From Acidovorax sp. NCPPB 3576 (GTDB lineage: Bacteria > Pseudomonadota > Gammaproteobacteria > Burkholderiales > Burkholderiaceae_C): a stretch of 64,000 nucleotides of DNA. The stretch spans positions 4,890,501-4,954,500 of the forward strand of contig NZ_CP097267.1 of assembly GCF_028473605.1 (NCBI RefSeq), given 5' to 3'. Position numbers and translations under genes: made by a program. The first letter of the stretch is position 1. Each line of letters begins with the position of its first letter. Below are positions 16,911 to 24,940 of this stretch, piece by piece. The notes beneath the pieces are model-generated. The model did no database searches and was not told where the DNA came from. It was given only the letters and a program-made list of their open reading frames with translations.

Positions 16911-17054
16911 TCCATGCTCCAACGGGACCGGGCGCCAGCGGCCCGGTGCGACGGGCGATTGTGCCTTTAGCCCTGCCCGGCCGCAGAAGGCCGGCCACGC
17001 GCCCCTGCCGCCCACCGGGGCAACGAAACGCCGGCCCACGGCAAAAATACAACA

Positions 17055-17085
17055 ATAAGAATCATTCCCATTCTCTTTTTATAAT
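17055..17085 (+). promoter_or_regulatory. Putative Fur box with -10 element upstream of fecI-like gene
   Basis: AATAAGAATCATTCCCATT at 17055-17073 resembles the Fur-box inverted hexamers (ATAATnATcATT type). A TATAAT -10 candidate at 17080-17085 lies ten bases before the ATG at 17095, so the transcript leader would be very short. The genes behind it are an iron-type sigma/anti-sigma pair and a TonB receptor, which fits iron repression. Confidence 0.7.
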
Positions 17086-17094
17086 CGGCGTTCC

Positions 17095-17646
17095 ATGACG
17101 CATCCCGCCTCGCTTCCTCCACCGGCCGAGCCCCTGCTCGCCGCCCTGGTGAAGCACTACGAAGACCTGGTGGGATCGCTGCGGCACCGCTTTGGCGAGG
17201 AGTGCTTTCCGCGCGAGATCGTGAACGACCTGTGCGTGCGACTGCTGGAGCGCCCCGTGCCCGGCGAGATCGCCAATCCGCTGGCGTTCTTGCGCTGCGT
17301 GGCGCAGGACCTGGCCATCGACCGCCACCGCGCCCAGGCCCGGCGCCGCGAGACGGCGCACGAGCACCCCGAGGCGGACGCTCCCGACCGCCCGGCCGCG
17401 CCGCTATCGCTGCCGGAGCTGGCGCTGGCCGCCCACCAGCGCCAGCGGGCGCTGCTGGCCGCCATCGAGCAACTGCCGCAGGCCAGCCGAGAGGCGTTCA
17501 TTCTCACCAAGCTCTACGGCATGCCGCAGGACGAGGCCGCCCGGCGCATGGGGGTGTCGCGCGGGATGGTCGCCCGCCACCTGGCGCGCGCCCTGCGCGA
17601 CGTGGAGCCGGTGCTGAACGAAGGCGCCGGCCATGCCGCCCGCTGA
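17095..17646 (+). CDS. FecI-type extracytoplasmic-function sigma factor
   Basis: This 183-residue protein has sigma-70 region 2 at about residues 15-80 (HYEDLVGSLRHRFG, ANPLAFLRCVAQDLAIDRHR) and region 4 at about 120-170 (EQLPQASREAFILTKLYGM, then a helix-turn-helix). The family directs RNA polymerase to a ferric-siderophore receptor gene when the receptor signals through a FecR-type protein. Here a FecR gene overlaps its end by 14 nt and a receptor with an N-terminal signalling domain follows. A Fur-box-like sequence lies in its promoter. The name FecI describes the type; the siderophore is unknown. Confidence 0.9.
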   Translation: MTHPASLPPPAEPLLAALVKHYEDLVGSLRHRFGEECFPREIVNDLCVRLLERPVPGEIANPLAFLRCVAQDLAIDRHRAQARRRETAHEHPEADAPDRPAAPLSLPELALAAHQRQRALLAAIEQLPQASREAFILTKLYGMPQDEAARRMGVSRGMVARHLARALRDVEPVLNEGAGHAAR

Positions 17647-18637
17647 TTCCGCAGCCGCACCGGCAGCCCGTGCGGCCGGCGCTGGCAGCCTTTCCGCGCG
17701 CGGCGCGGGCCGCCGCGCCCACCTGCCCATCGACGACGCCCTGGCGCCATTCGCCGACCTGCTGCGCCAGCACCTGCCCACGCCCGAAGACATCGAACAG
17801 GCCGCCGCCCAGCGCCGGGAGCGCCGCTCGCGTTCAACGAAGGCCCGCACCGCAGGCGCCGCCACGGCATTGGCAGTGGCTGCCGTAGCAGGGGTGCTGT
17901 GGGGCGACCCGGCCCTGCACCGCGAGACGCTGGCGGCTGCCGTAGGCGAGCGGCAGGCCCGCCCGCTGCCCGACGGCAGCACGGTGCGCCTGAACAGCGG
18001 CGCCCGCGTGGAAGTGGCCCTGCATCTGCGCTCGCGCCGCCTGTCGCTGGTGCGCGGCGAAGCGGCGTTCGAGGTGGCTCACGCGCCCTGGCACGCCTGG
18101 GCGCCCTGGCTTCAGCGCCCCTTTACCGTGCAGGCGGGCGAGGTGGCGGTGGAGGACATCGGCACCGTCTTCAACATCCGCCGCGACTTCAGGCCAGCGG
18201 CCGACAACGGGTCTGAAAGTGAGCCGGAAAGTGGCGCCGACATCACCGTGCAGCAGGGCAGCGTGCGCGTGCACGCCGGGGCCGGCGCGGCACCGGTGCT
18301 GCTGCATGCGGGCCAGGCGCTGCACACCCGCACGGGCAAGGCCCTGCCCGCCCCCGTGGCCGCGGACACCGCCCGCGTCGCCGCGTGGCAGGCCGGCCGG
18401 CTGCAACTGGACGCCACGCCGCTGGCCGACGCCGTGGCCGAGATGCAGCGCCACCGCCGTGCCCCCATCGTGCTGGCCGACCCGCATGCGGCGGCACTGC
18501 GCATCTCCGGGCAGTTCGACCTGGACCGCATCGACCAGCTGATCGACCTGCTGCCCCGCCTCGCCCCGGTGCGGGTGGAACGGCAGGCCAACGGCGGCGT
18601 GGTGATCGGCCTGCGCCAGGACCATCAAAAACCATAG
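17633..18637 (+). CDS. FecR-type anti-sigma regulator
   Basis: The 334-residue protein has a cytoplasmic N-terminal part with a DUF4880-like DALAPFADLLRQHLP stretch, one membrane helix at about residues 72-92 (TAGAATALAVAAVAGVLWG), and a periplasmic FecR domain with LPDGSTVRLNSGARVEV, RRLSLVRGEAAFEVAH and VEDIGTVFNIR. FecR proteins hold or activate the sigma factor on receiving a signal from the receptor. It overlaps the fecI-like gene by 14 nt, which suggests coupling. The C-terminal STN-like part (ADAVAEMQRHRRAPIVLADP) is the region that meets the receptor. Confidence 0.92.
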   Translation: MPPADSAAAPAARAAGAGSLSARGAGRRAHLPIDDALAPFADLLRQHLPTPEDIEQAAAQRRERRSRSTKARTAGAATALAVAAVAGVLWGDPALHRETLAAAVGERQARPLPDGSTVRLNSGARVEVALHLRSRRLSLVRGEAAFEVAHAPWHAWAPWLQRPFTVQAGEVAVEDIGTVFNIRRDFRPAADNGSESEPESGADITVQQGSVRVHAGAGAAPVLLHAGQALHTRTGKALPAPVAADTARVAAWQAGRLQLDATPLADAVAEMQRHRRAPIVLADPHAAALRISGQFDLDRIDQLIDLLPRLAPVRVERQANGGVVIGLRQDHQKP

Positions 18638-18852
18638 CAGAACGCCGGCGTCTTTATTGCGGTAGAGCCTGTTTTGATGCATGGCCCGGCTGGCGGTGGA
18701 CGGCATGCCGAAAGCGGCCAACCATGCCCCGCGCCACTTTTTTCGATCCGCCATGTGTACAAACCCGCGCGCTGCATCGGCTCACAGGCTGACGGGCGCG
18801 CCATGCCTGCCCTTTTCTTCCCGTTCTTCACCGATTTCTTTCAGGAGCTTCC

Positions 18853-21255
18853 ATGCCGATCCCCCAACACCGCCGCCCGCCACACCGCGCCCGCTGGGCT
18901 GCGCTGGCCGCCGCGCTGTGCATCGCCGCCACCGCCGCCCAGGCCCAGCCCGTCGCGGTGGACCTGCCCGCCCAGCCCCTGGCGCAGTCGCTGAACGCGC
19001 TGGCGCGCCAGAGCGGCGTGCAGATCGTGTTCGTCACCGACATCGCCCAGGGCCAGCAGGCGCCGGCGGTGCGCGGCACGCTGGAGGTGCGCGACGCGCT
19101 CCAGCGCCTGGTGGCCGGCACCGGGCTGGTGGTGCGCGCGCAGGATGCCCGCACCTTCACGGTCGAGCGCGCGGGCACCGCCCCCGCTGGCAGCGCCTCG
19201 GGGGCCGCGGGTGCTGCGGCGGCCGGCGCCACCATGAGCGAGGTGCGCGTGCAGGCGGCGCGCGGTGAGGACACGGCCTACAACGCCGCCTCGTCCGCCA
19301 GCGGCACCAAGACCGAGGCCCCGCTGCGCGACGTGCCGCAGACCATCGACGTGGTGCCGCAGCAGGTGATCCGCGACCAGGGCGCGACCTCGATGCAGGA
19401 CACCCTGCGCAACGTGGCGGGCGTGGGCCTGTCGCACGGCGACGGCCAGCGCGACCAAGTCAGCATCCGCGGCTTCACCAGCATCGGCGACCAGTTCGTG
19501 GATGGCTTCCGGGACGATGCGCTGTACTTCCGCGACCTGTCCAACATCGAGCGCGTCGAGGTCGTGAAGGGCCCCGCCGCCGTGCTGTACGGGCGCGGCT
19601 CGTCCGGCGGCCTGGTCAACCGCGTGACGAAAAAGCCCGGCACGGACGTGTCCGACATCGCGCTCAGCGTGGGCAGCTGGGCCGACAAGCGCGCCGAGTT
19701 CGACGTGGGCCGCGCGCCCTCGGGCAGCGACTGGTCCTGGCGCGTGACCGGCGCGGCCGAGGACGCCAACAGCTATCGCAGCCAGCAGTTCCTGGAGCGC
19801 CAGGCGATCGCCCCTTCGGTGCTGTGGAAGCCCGACGGCGCCACCTCGCTGCTGCTGCAGGCCGACTACCTGCGCGACAAGCGAGTGACCGATTTCGGCA
19901 TTCCGGCCTACCGGGGCCGCCCGGTCAACGTGCCCGCGGGCACGTACTTCGGCTCGGCCAATGCGCGCGATGCGGACACCTCCGAGTCCACCGTCAGCTC
20001 GTTCACCGCCACGTTCAGCCACCGCTTCTCCGACACGCTGCGCGTGCGCAACGCCCTGCGCTACTACCACTACGACCTCGATCGCCAGAACACCCTGCCC
20101 GCGGGCACCACGAACGAGGCCGCGGGCACCGTGGCGCTCACGCGTTCGGGCGTGGACCGGCGCGAGCGCGGCGTGTTCAACCAGACCGAGCTGATCCAGA
20201 ACCTGCGCACCGGCCGCGTCGCGCACGAAGTGCTTTACGGCCTGGAGCTGGGCCAGCAGAACAAGGATGCGATCTCGTTCACCGGCGGCACCCTGGGCAA
20301 CGTGAATCTGTGGAACCCGGTGCTGCCGGTGGCGCCGCTCAACGGCGGCGGGGCCGTGTCGGCCAGCGCGCTGAACCGCTACCTGACGCGCGCGCTCTAC
20401 GTGCAGGACCAGATCACGCTGTCTCCCGAGTGGAAGGTGCTGGCCGGCCTGCGCTACGACCGCTTCGGCCAGGAAACCGACAACCGCCCGGCGGGCCAGA
20501 GCGATTTCGAGCGCACGGACACCACCTGGAGCCCGCGCGCGGGCCTGGTGTGGCAGCCCACGGCGGCGCAGTCGTACTACGTGTCGGTGAGCCGCTCCTA
20601 CCAGCCCTCGGCCGAGATGTTCGCGCTGTCGGCCACCAACACGGCCATCCAGCCCGAGCAGACGACCAACTACGAGGTGGGTGCCAAGCTCGACCTGCTG
20701 GACGGCCGCGCCACGGCCACGGCCTCGCTGTTCCAGCTGGAGCGCACCGACATCAAGACCACCGACCCGGCGCAGCCCACGCAGCTGATCCCCATCGGCA
20801 CGCAACGCACCCGCGGGCTGGAGCTGTCGCTGGCAGGCGAGCTGGCGGCGGGCCTGCAGGCCACGCTGAGCTACGCGCTGCTGGACACGCGCATCACGCG
20901 CTCCACGGCCACCGACGCCGGCCAGGCGGTGCAGGGCAAGCGCGCCACGATCACGCCGCGCAACGCGTTCTCGGCCTGGCTCACCCAGCGCCTGGGCGAC
21001 GACTGGAGCGTGGGCGGCGGCATCAACTACGTTGGCGACCGCTTCGCCAACCCGGGAAACACGGTGACCCTGCCGTCCTACGTGGTGGTGGACGCCATGG
21101 CGCAGTACCGCATCGGCAAGGCGACCACGGTGCAGCTGAACCTGCGCAACCTGTTCGACCGCAACTACATCGTCTCGGCCCACGGCAGCAGCCCCAATTT
21201 GAACCTGCCGGGCGCGCCGCGCAATGTGACGGTGACGCTGCGGCACAGCTTTTGA
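18853..21255 (+). CDS. TonB-dependent siderophore receptor with STN signalling domain
   Basis: The 800-residue outer-membrane receptor has a signal peptide to about residue 35, an STN (secretin/TonB short N-terminal) domain at about 40-110 (LPAQPLAQSLNALARQSGVQ), a plug domain (PLRDVPQTIDVVPQQVI, VSIRGF, VVKGPAAVLYGRGSSGG) and a 22-strand barrel ending in Phe (LRHSF). The STN domain shows that it signals to the FecR/FecI pair encoded just upstream. It resembles the FhuA/FpvA branch for hydroxamate-type siderophores, but ligand specificity cannot be read from sequence. A 215-nt gap separates it from fecR, room for the promoter used by the sigma factor. Confidence 0.93.
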   Translation: MPIPQHRRPPHRARWAALAAALCIAATAAQAQPVAVDLPAQPLAQSLNALARQSGVQIVFVTDIAQGQQAPAVRGTLEVRDALQRLVAGTGLVVRAQDARTFTVERAGTAPAGSASGAAGAAAAGATMSEVRVQAARGEDTAYNAASSASGTKTEAPLRDVPQTIDVVPQQVIRDQGATSMQDTLRNVAGVGLSHGDGQRDQVSIRGFTSIGDQFVDGFRDDALYFRDLSNIERVEVVKGPAAVLYGRGSSGGLVNRVTKKPGTDVSDIALSVGSWADKRAEFDVGRAPSGSDWSWRVTGAAEDANSYRSQQFLERQAIAPSVLWKPDGATSLLLQADYLRDKRVTDFGIPAYRGRPVNVPAGTYFGSANARDADTSESTVSSFTATFSHRFSDTLRVRNALRYYHYDLDRQNTLPAGTTNEAAGTVALTRSGVDRRERGVFNQTELIQNLRTGRVAHEVLYGLELGQQNKDAISFTGGTLGNVNLWNPVLPVAPLNGGGAVSASALNRYLTRALYVQDQITLSPEWKVLAGLRYDRFGQETDNRPAGQSDFERTDTTWSPRAGLVWQPTAAQSYYVSVSRSYQPSAEMFALSATNTAIQPEQTTNYEVGAKLDLLDGRATATASLFQLERTDIKTTDPAQPTQLIPIGTQRTRGLELSLAGELAAGLQATLSYALLDTRITRSTATDAGQAVQGKRATITPRNAFSAWLTQRLGDDWSVGGGINYVGDRFANPGNTVTLPSYVVVDAMAQYRIGKATTVQLNLRNLFDRNYIVSAHGSSPNLNLPGAPRNVTVTLRHSF

Positions 21256-21411
21256 CGGGGACCACCGGCCTTTCAGGGATTGGTCCCAAGCAGGAAACCT
21301 CTCAGAACAGTCAATAGGTTTTTATCGAACATTCCTTCCTATGGAACAATCCGGCCCGGCGCGCGAGAACGGCCGGTTTTTGCGCAGAGGTCACACAGGA
21401 AGAAAAGAACA

Positions 21412-22074
21412 ATGCCGCTTGCCTACTGGTTCCGGGAGGGATCTGCGGAGCCCATCGAGAATGGGCGGATTCAATATGGACCGGGGAAGGGCTTGCCCAA
21501 GCTGGTGTTCGAGGGGTTGAACAACTCCCAAAAACTCGTCAAGAAGATCGCTACCGTCGATCCAGTGCGAAAGAAGATCATCCTGATCCAGCCTGGGGAG
21601 AAAGCCTTGTATGCCTCGGGTTTGCGGGAACGGGGCATCGATGGCTACCTGTATCTGTTCGCGCATGCGAACGCAGATCGCCTCCAGGGAGTGACAAAGA
21701 TTGTAGGAATTACGAGTGTTATCCACCAAAGCGGCATTTGGCATGGGCAGCCGATCCTGATCGATGCGTGCAATGCCGGAGCCTCGCCCGATGGCGTCGC
21801 CAGCGTCCTGGCCAGGGCCCTGGGAACGTACGTCACCGCGCCCACCACGACCACTTGGAACCAGCCTCTCGGCGGCGCAGCCATCGGCCAAGGTGCCTTC
21901 GAGAAGCTGCCTGGCGCACTGGAGCGGCTGGCCATCCCCAACTTCCTGCGCCCGGGGCAATGGCGCACCTGGGGCCCCGACGGACAACCCATCGCCACCA
22001 CGCGCACCTCGCCCCGCGATGGCGGCGAACTCGTCAAGGGTCCGCTGGCCCAGGAACTGCTGAGGAAACGATGA
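21412..22074 (+). CDS. Candidate caspase-like-fold (His-Cys dyad) protein, possible effector
   Basis: I do not recognise a named family. The 220-residue protein has a His 85 in GYLYLFAHANADRL and a Cys 120 in PILIDACNAGASPDG, the H...DxC(x)xG pattern seen in caspase-fold cysteine peptidases (metacaspase, CHAT, gingipain types, for example DACHSG). Beta-strand-like segments precede both residues, as expected for that fold. There is no signal peptide or membrane helix. GGAAG-like ribosome site precedes the ATG. Its stop overlaps the start of the first of three tandem paralogous membrane proteins (ATGA), so all four form one operon. The context resembles an exported effector with multiplied immunity genes, but the role is inferred. 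Confidence 0.6.
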   Translation: MPLAYWFREGSAEPIENGRIQYGPGKGLPKLVFEGLNNSQKLVKKIATVDPVRKKIILIQPGEKALYASGLRERGIDGYLYLFAHANADRLQGVTKIVGITSVIHQSGIWHGQPILIDACNAGASPDGVASVLARALGTYVTAPTTTTWNQPLGGAAIGQGAFEKLPGALERLAIPNFLRPGQWRTWGPDGQPIATTRTSPRDGGELVKGPLAQELLRKR

Positions 22075-22778
22075 TGCTGCCGCGATGGTGGAAGCGCATC
22101 GGCTGCGGTTTCCAACTGCTTCTGATCTTCTCGCTCCTGATAGGCACCTACACAGCTTGGTGGTGGATCGACAGCGCTCGCACCTGCGAGACGCAGGACG
22201 AATACAACCTTCGGGGCATCTGCCTCATGCGGATACAGGAGCGCGCCGAGCAAGGCGACAACGCCGCGCAATGGACGTATGGCGCCTACCTCGAAACGGA
22301 ACGCCGGGAGCAGGAGGCGCGTGTCTGGCAAGTCAGGGCCATGCATGGCGCCCAAGACGGGCTGGATATGCGCGACGAAATGATCGGCTACTGTGATCGC
22401 AAACCCGGCTTCGAGGCCCGCACCGTCGAGAGCATCATGCTGCGCGTCGTGCAAACCAGCCCCGACGCGCACCTGACCCTGCTTCAACTCTATACCTACC
22501 CTGGCTGCGGCGCACTGGACCTCGACAAGGCCAGCGCGCAGATTCCCCTGCTGACACAGTGCGCGCATCTTTCCATCGAGCACTATCTGCGCACGGCTTC
22601 GGAAAAGCATTACCGCGTGCCGCTTGCCACCCGCGCAGCCATCCGCTCGAACATATCCCTCTGCGAAAAGGAGCTGGCAGACCCGCCCCCAATGGGCACC
22701 ACTGTCCGCGAGTTCATGCCTGTGCGGCGACAGAGCCTGGATGCCCTCTCGCGCAGCCTCGCCGCGCTGGAACCCTGA
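22071..22778 (+). CDS. Membrane-anchored Sel1-like protein, tandem paralog 1
   Basis: The 235-residue protein has a short cytoplasmic N-terminus, one membrane helix (FQLLLIFSLLIGTYTAWWW) and a periplasmic helical domain. ERAEQGDNAAQWTYGAYLE resembles a Sel1/TPR-type repeat unit. Several Cys (in ARTCETQ, GICLM, GYCDR, TQCAH, SLCEKE) could form disulfides. It overlaps the caspase-like gene by ATGA and is followed after one base by a second copy. Sel1-like, membrane-tethered proteins serve as immunity proteins for some type VI effectors, which is why I suggest that role. This copy is the most divergent of the three in its middle part. Confidence 0.68.
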   Translation: MMLPRWWKRIGCGFQLLLIFSLLIGTYTAWWWIDSARTCETQDEYNLRGICLMRIQERAEQGDNAAQWTYGAYLETERREQEARVWQVRAMHGAQDGLDMRDEMIGYCDRKPGFEARTVESIMLRVVQTSPDAHLTLLQLYTYPGCGALDLDKASAQIPLLTQCAHLSIEHYLRTASEKHYRVPLATRAAIRSNISLCEKELADPPPMGTTVREFMPVRRQSLDALSRSLAALEP

Positions 22779-22779
22779 G

Positions 22780-23508
22780 ATGCCCCTTCCGAAGACCAGG
22801 GCGCCCACGGCATGGTGGAAGCGTCTCGGCTGCGGCCTTCAACTGCTATTGATCTTCTCTCTCCTGATCGGCGCCTACACCGCGTGGTGGTGGATCGACA
22901 GCGCTCGCTGCGACAAGCAGGACGAGTATTCCTATCACGGCATCTGCCTCATGCGCATACAGGAACGCGCCGAGCAGGGGGACAACGCCGCGCAATGGGC
23001 CTATGGCGCCTACCTCGAAACAGAACGCCGGGAGCCGGAGGCGCGTGTCTGGCAAATCAGGGCCATGCACGGCGCCCGCGACGGGCTGGATCTGCGCGGC
23101 GAAATGATCGGGTACTGCGACCGCATCCCCGGCTTCGAGGCGCACAACGTCGAGGCCGTCATGCTGCGCGTTGCGCAGAACAGCCCCGACGCGCATCTGC
23201 GCCTGCTGCACCTCTATACCACCCCCCGCTTCCGTTGCAGCGCCTTCGACCTCGACAAGGCCGGCGCGCAGATTCCCCTGCTGACGCAGTGCGCGCACTT
23301 TGGCATTGCCGACTACCTCGAACAGGCCGCCAGTGCGCATCACCGCGTTCCGCCTGCCACCCGTGCGGCCATCCGCTCGAACATGGCTCTCTGCGAAAAG
23401 GAACTGGCAGGACAGGCGCCCCCGGATACGACTGCGCAGGAATTTATGCCGGTACGGCGAGAGGACGTGGATGCCCTGTCTCGCCGCCTCGCGGCGCTGG
23501 AACCCTAA
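22780..23508 (+). CDS. Membrane-anchored Sel1-like protein, tandem paralog 2
   Basis: This protein of 242 residues has the same plan as the preceding copy: membrane helix (LQLLLIFSLLIGAYTAWWW), Sel1-like unit ERAEQGDNAAQWAYGAYLE and Cys-rich periplasmic domain. It differs in having ARCDKQDEYSYHG instead of ARTCETQDEYNLRG near the membrane and ELAGQAPPDTTAQEF instead of ELADPPPMGTTVREF near the C-terminus. The start lies one base behind the previous stop and the end lies one base before the third copy. Translation is probably coupled along the series. Confidence 0.68.
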   Translation: MPLPKTRAPTAWWKRLGCGLQLLLIFSLLIGAYTAWWWIDSARCDKQDEYSYHGICLMRIQERAEQGDNAAQWAYGAYLETERREPEARVWQIRAMHGARDGLDLRGEMIGYCDRIPGFEAHNVEAVMLRVAQNSPDAHLRLLHLYTTPRFRCSAFDLDKAGAQIPLLTQCAHFGIADYLEQAASAHHRVPPATRAAIRSNMALCEKELAGQAPPDTTAQEFMPVRREDVDALSRRLAALEP

Positions 23509-23509
23509 G

Positions 23510-24241
23510 ATGCACCGTCCGAAGGCCGAGGCGCCCATGGCATGGTGGAAGCGCATCGGCTGCAGTTTTCAACTGCTCTTAATCTTCTCTCTCCTGATCG
23601 GCACCTACACCGCGTGGTGGTGGATCGACAGCGCTCGCACCTGCGAGACGCAGGACCAGTACACCCTTCGCGGCATCTGCCTCATGCGCATACAGGAACG
23701 CGCCGAGCAGGGTGACAACGCCGCGCAATGGGCCTATGGCGCCTACCTCGAAACGGAACGCCGAGAGCAGGAAGCCCGCGCCTGGCAACTCCAGGCCATG
23801 CACGGCGCCCGCGACGGACTGGACCTGCGCGGCGAAATGATCGGCTACTGCGACCGCATCCCCGGCTTCGAGGCGCACAACGTGGAGGCCGTCATGCTGC
23901 GCGTTGCGCAGAACAGCCCCGACGCGCATCTGCGCCTGCTGCACCTCTACACCACCCCCCGCTCCCGTTGCAGCGCCTTCGACCTCGACAAGGCCGGCGC
24001 GCAGATTCCCCTGCTGACGCAGTGCGCGCACTTTGGCATTGCCGACTACCTCGAACTCGCCGCCAGCGAGCATTACCGCGTGCCACTGGCCACCCGCGCA
24101 GCCATCCGCTCGAACATGGCCCTCTGCGAAAAGGAACTGGCAGACCCGCCTCCCCTGGGCACCACCGTCCGCGAGTTCATGCCGGTGCGGCGAGAGGACC
24201 TGGATGCCCTGTCGCAGCGCCTCGCGGCGCTGGAACCCTGA
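23510..24241 (+). CDS. Membrane-anchored Sel1-like protein, tandem paralog 3 (mosaic)
   Basis: The 243-residue protein is a mosaic of its two neighbours. The N-terminal part (ARTCETQDQYTLRGICLM) and C-terminal part (ELADPPPLGTTVREFMPV) match paralog 1, while the middle (GARDGLDLRGEMIGYCDRIP to LLHLYTTPR) is nearly identical to paralog 2. This indicates gene conversion or unequal crossing over in the tandem array. Topology is as in the other copies: one membrane helix and a periplasmic Sel1-like domain. It is the last gene of the operon and faces a convergent MCE operon 10 nt away. Confidence 0.68.
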   Translation: MHRPKAEAPMAWWKRIGCSFQLLLIFSLLIGTYTAWWWIDSARTCETQDQYTLRGICLMRIQERAEQGDNAAQWAYGAYLETERREQEARAWQLQAMHGARDGLDLRGEMIGYCDRIPGFEAHNVEAVMLRVAQNSPDAHLRLLHLYTTPRSRCSAFDLDKAGAQIPLLTQCAHFGIADYLELAASEHYRVPLATRAAIRSNMALCEKELADPPPLGTTVREFMPVRREDLDALSQRLAALEP

Positions 24242-24251
24242 ACCGCTCCCC

Positions 24252-24929
24252 TTACCGCCCCATCTGCTCCAGCCACTGCGCGATGTCCTGCGCGGCCTGG
24301 GCCGTGGCGTCGGCCAGGGCGCGGGTGCCGCCGGGCGCATCGGCCGTGGCGGCGGGGCGCTGGACCAGGAACACGCGCTGGGCCAGCAGCTTTTCGCCGG
24401 CCGGCGTGGATTCGGCAATGGACACGCGCAGGCGCACCAGCCCCGCGCTGGTGGCAGGCGCGCTGAACACATGGCTGAACTCTTCGATCTCCAGGCGCAG
24501 CAGGGCCGGCAGGGCGCCGCCCTCCAGGATCTGCGCGGCGCCTTCGTCGCCCGTCAGCACGGCGCGGCGCAGGCCCAACTGGTCGCGCACGGCCTTTTGC
24601 ACCAGTTGCGCGGGCGGCTGGCTCCAGCGCGCCTGGTTGTAGGGGCGCAGGCGGCGCGCGTCGTCGTAGGCCAGGCGGTACAGCACGGCGGTGCTGCCCT
24701 CGACCGGGCCGGTGGTGGTCACGTCGGCCAGGGCCAGGGGCGGCAGCGGCGCGCGGCGGTCGGAGGGCGCGGCCTCCATCAGGCCGGGGCCGAAGTCGTA
24801 CACCTCGGCGCGCGCGGGCGGCGCGGGCAGGGCCGAGCAGCCGGCCAGCACGGCGGCGAGTGCCAAGCCAAAAACGGCTCCAGCGCAATGAACACGGCGG
24901 CGATTTGCTATCATTTTCATAGTATCCAT
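24252..24929 (-). CDS. ABC-type transport auxiliary lipoprotein (PqiC-like)
   Basis: The 225-residue lipoprotein has a signal ending in the lipobox VLAGCS at about residue 31 and a periplasmic domain of the ABC-transport auxiliary type (YDFGP, PLALADV, LYRLAYDDARRLRPYNQARW, which resembles the PqiC family). It is the last gene of a four-gene MCE operon and would sit in the outer membrane as a partner of the MCE protein. Its first 21 codons coincide with a degenerate copy of the dispersed repeat, so that the start codon region and the beginning of the signal peptide (MKMIANRRRVHCAGAVFG) are repeat-derived. Start at 24929; a second ATG at 24920 is possible. Confidence 0.82.
   Translation of the reverse strand: MDTMKMIANRRRVHCAGAVFGLALAAVLAGCSALPAPPARAEVYDFGPGLMEAAPSDRRAPLPPLALADVTTTGPVEGSTAVLYRLAYDDARRLRPYNQARWSQPPAQLVQKAVRDQLGLRRAVLTGDEGAAQILEGGALPALLRLEIEEFSHVFSAPATSAGLVRLRVSIAESTPAGEKLLAQRVFLVQRPAATADAPGGTRALADATAQAAQDIAQWLEQMGR
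24866..24926 (-). repeat. Dispersed ~60-bp repeat, degenerate copy inside lipoprotein gene start
   Basis: On the minus strand the sequence runs TACTATGAAAATGATAGC to GGAGCCGTTTTTGGCT and matches the copy at 3905 position by position over about 59 bases, with the middle most diverged. It encodes residues 2-21 of the PqiC-like lipoprotein, in its own forward orientation. In the toxin cassettes the same repeat is coded on the opposite strand. Confidence 0.65.
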
Positions 24930-24940
24930 GGCAGGCGCTC

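Noticed and set aside
18841..21246. Long antisense open frame of 801 codons opposite the TonB receptor gene
   Set aside because: It mirrors the receptor codons in a GC-rich genome, is low in complexity (Arg, Gly, Ala, His, Val) and shows no family motif. The same holds for the antisense frame at 2147-3784 and many others.
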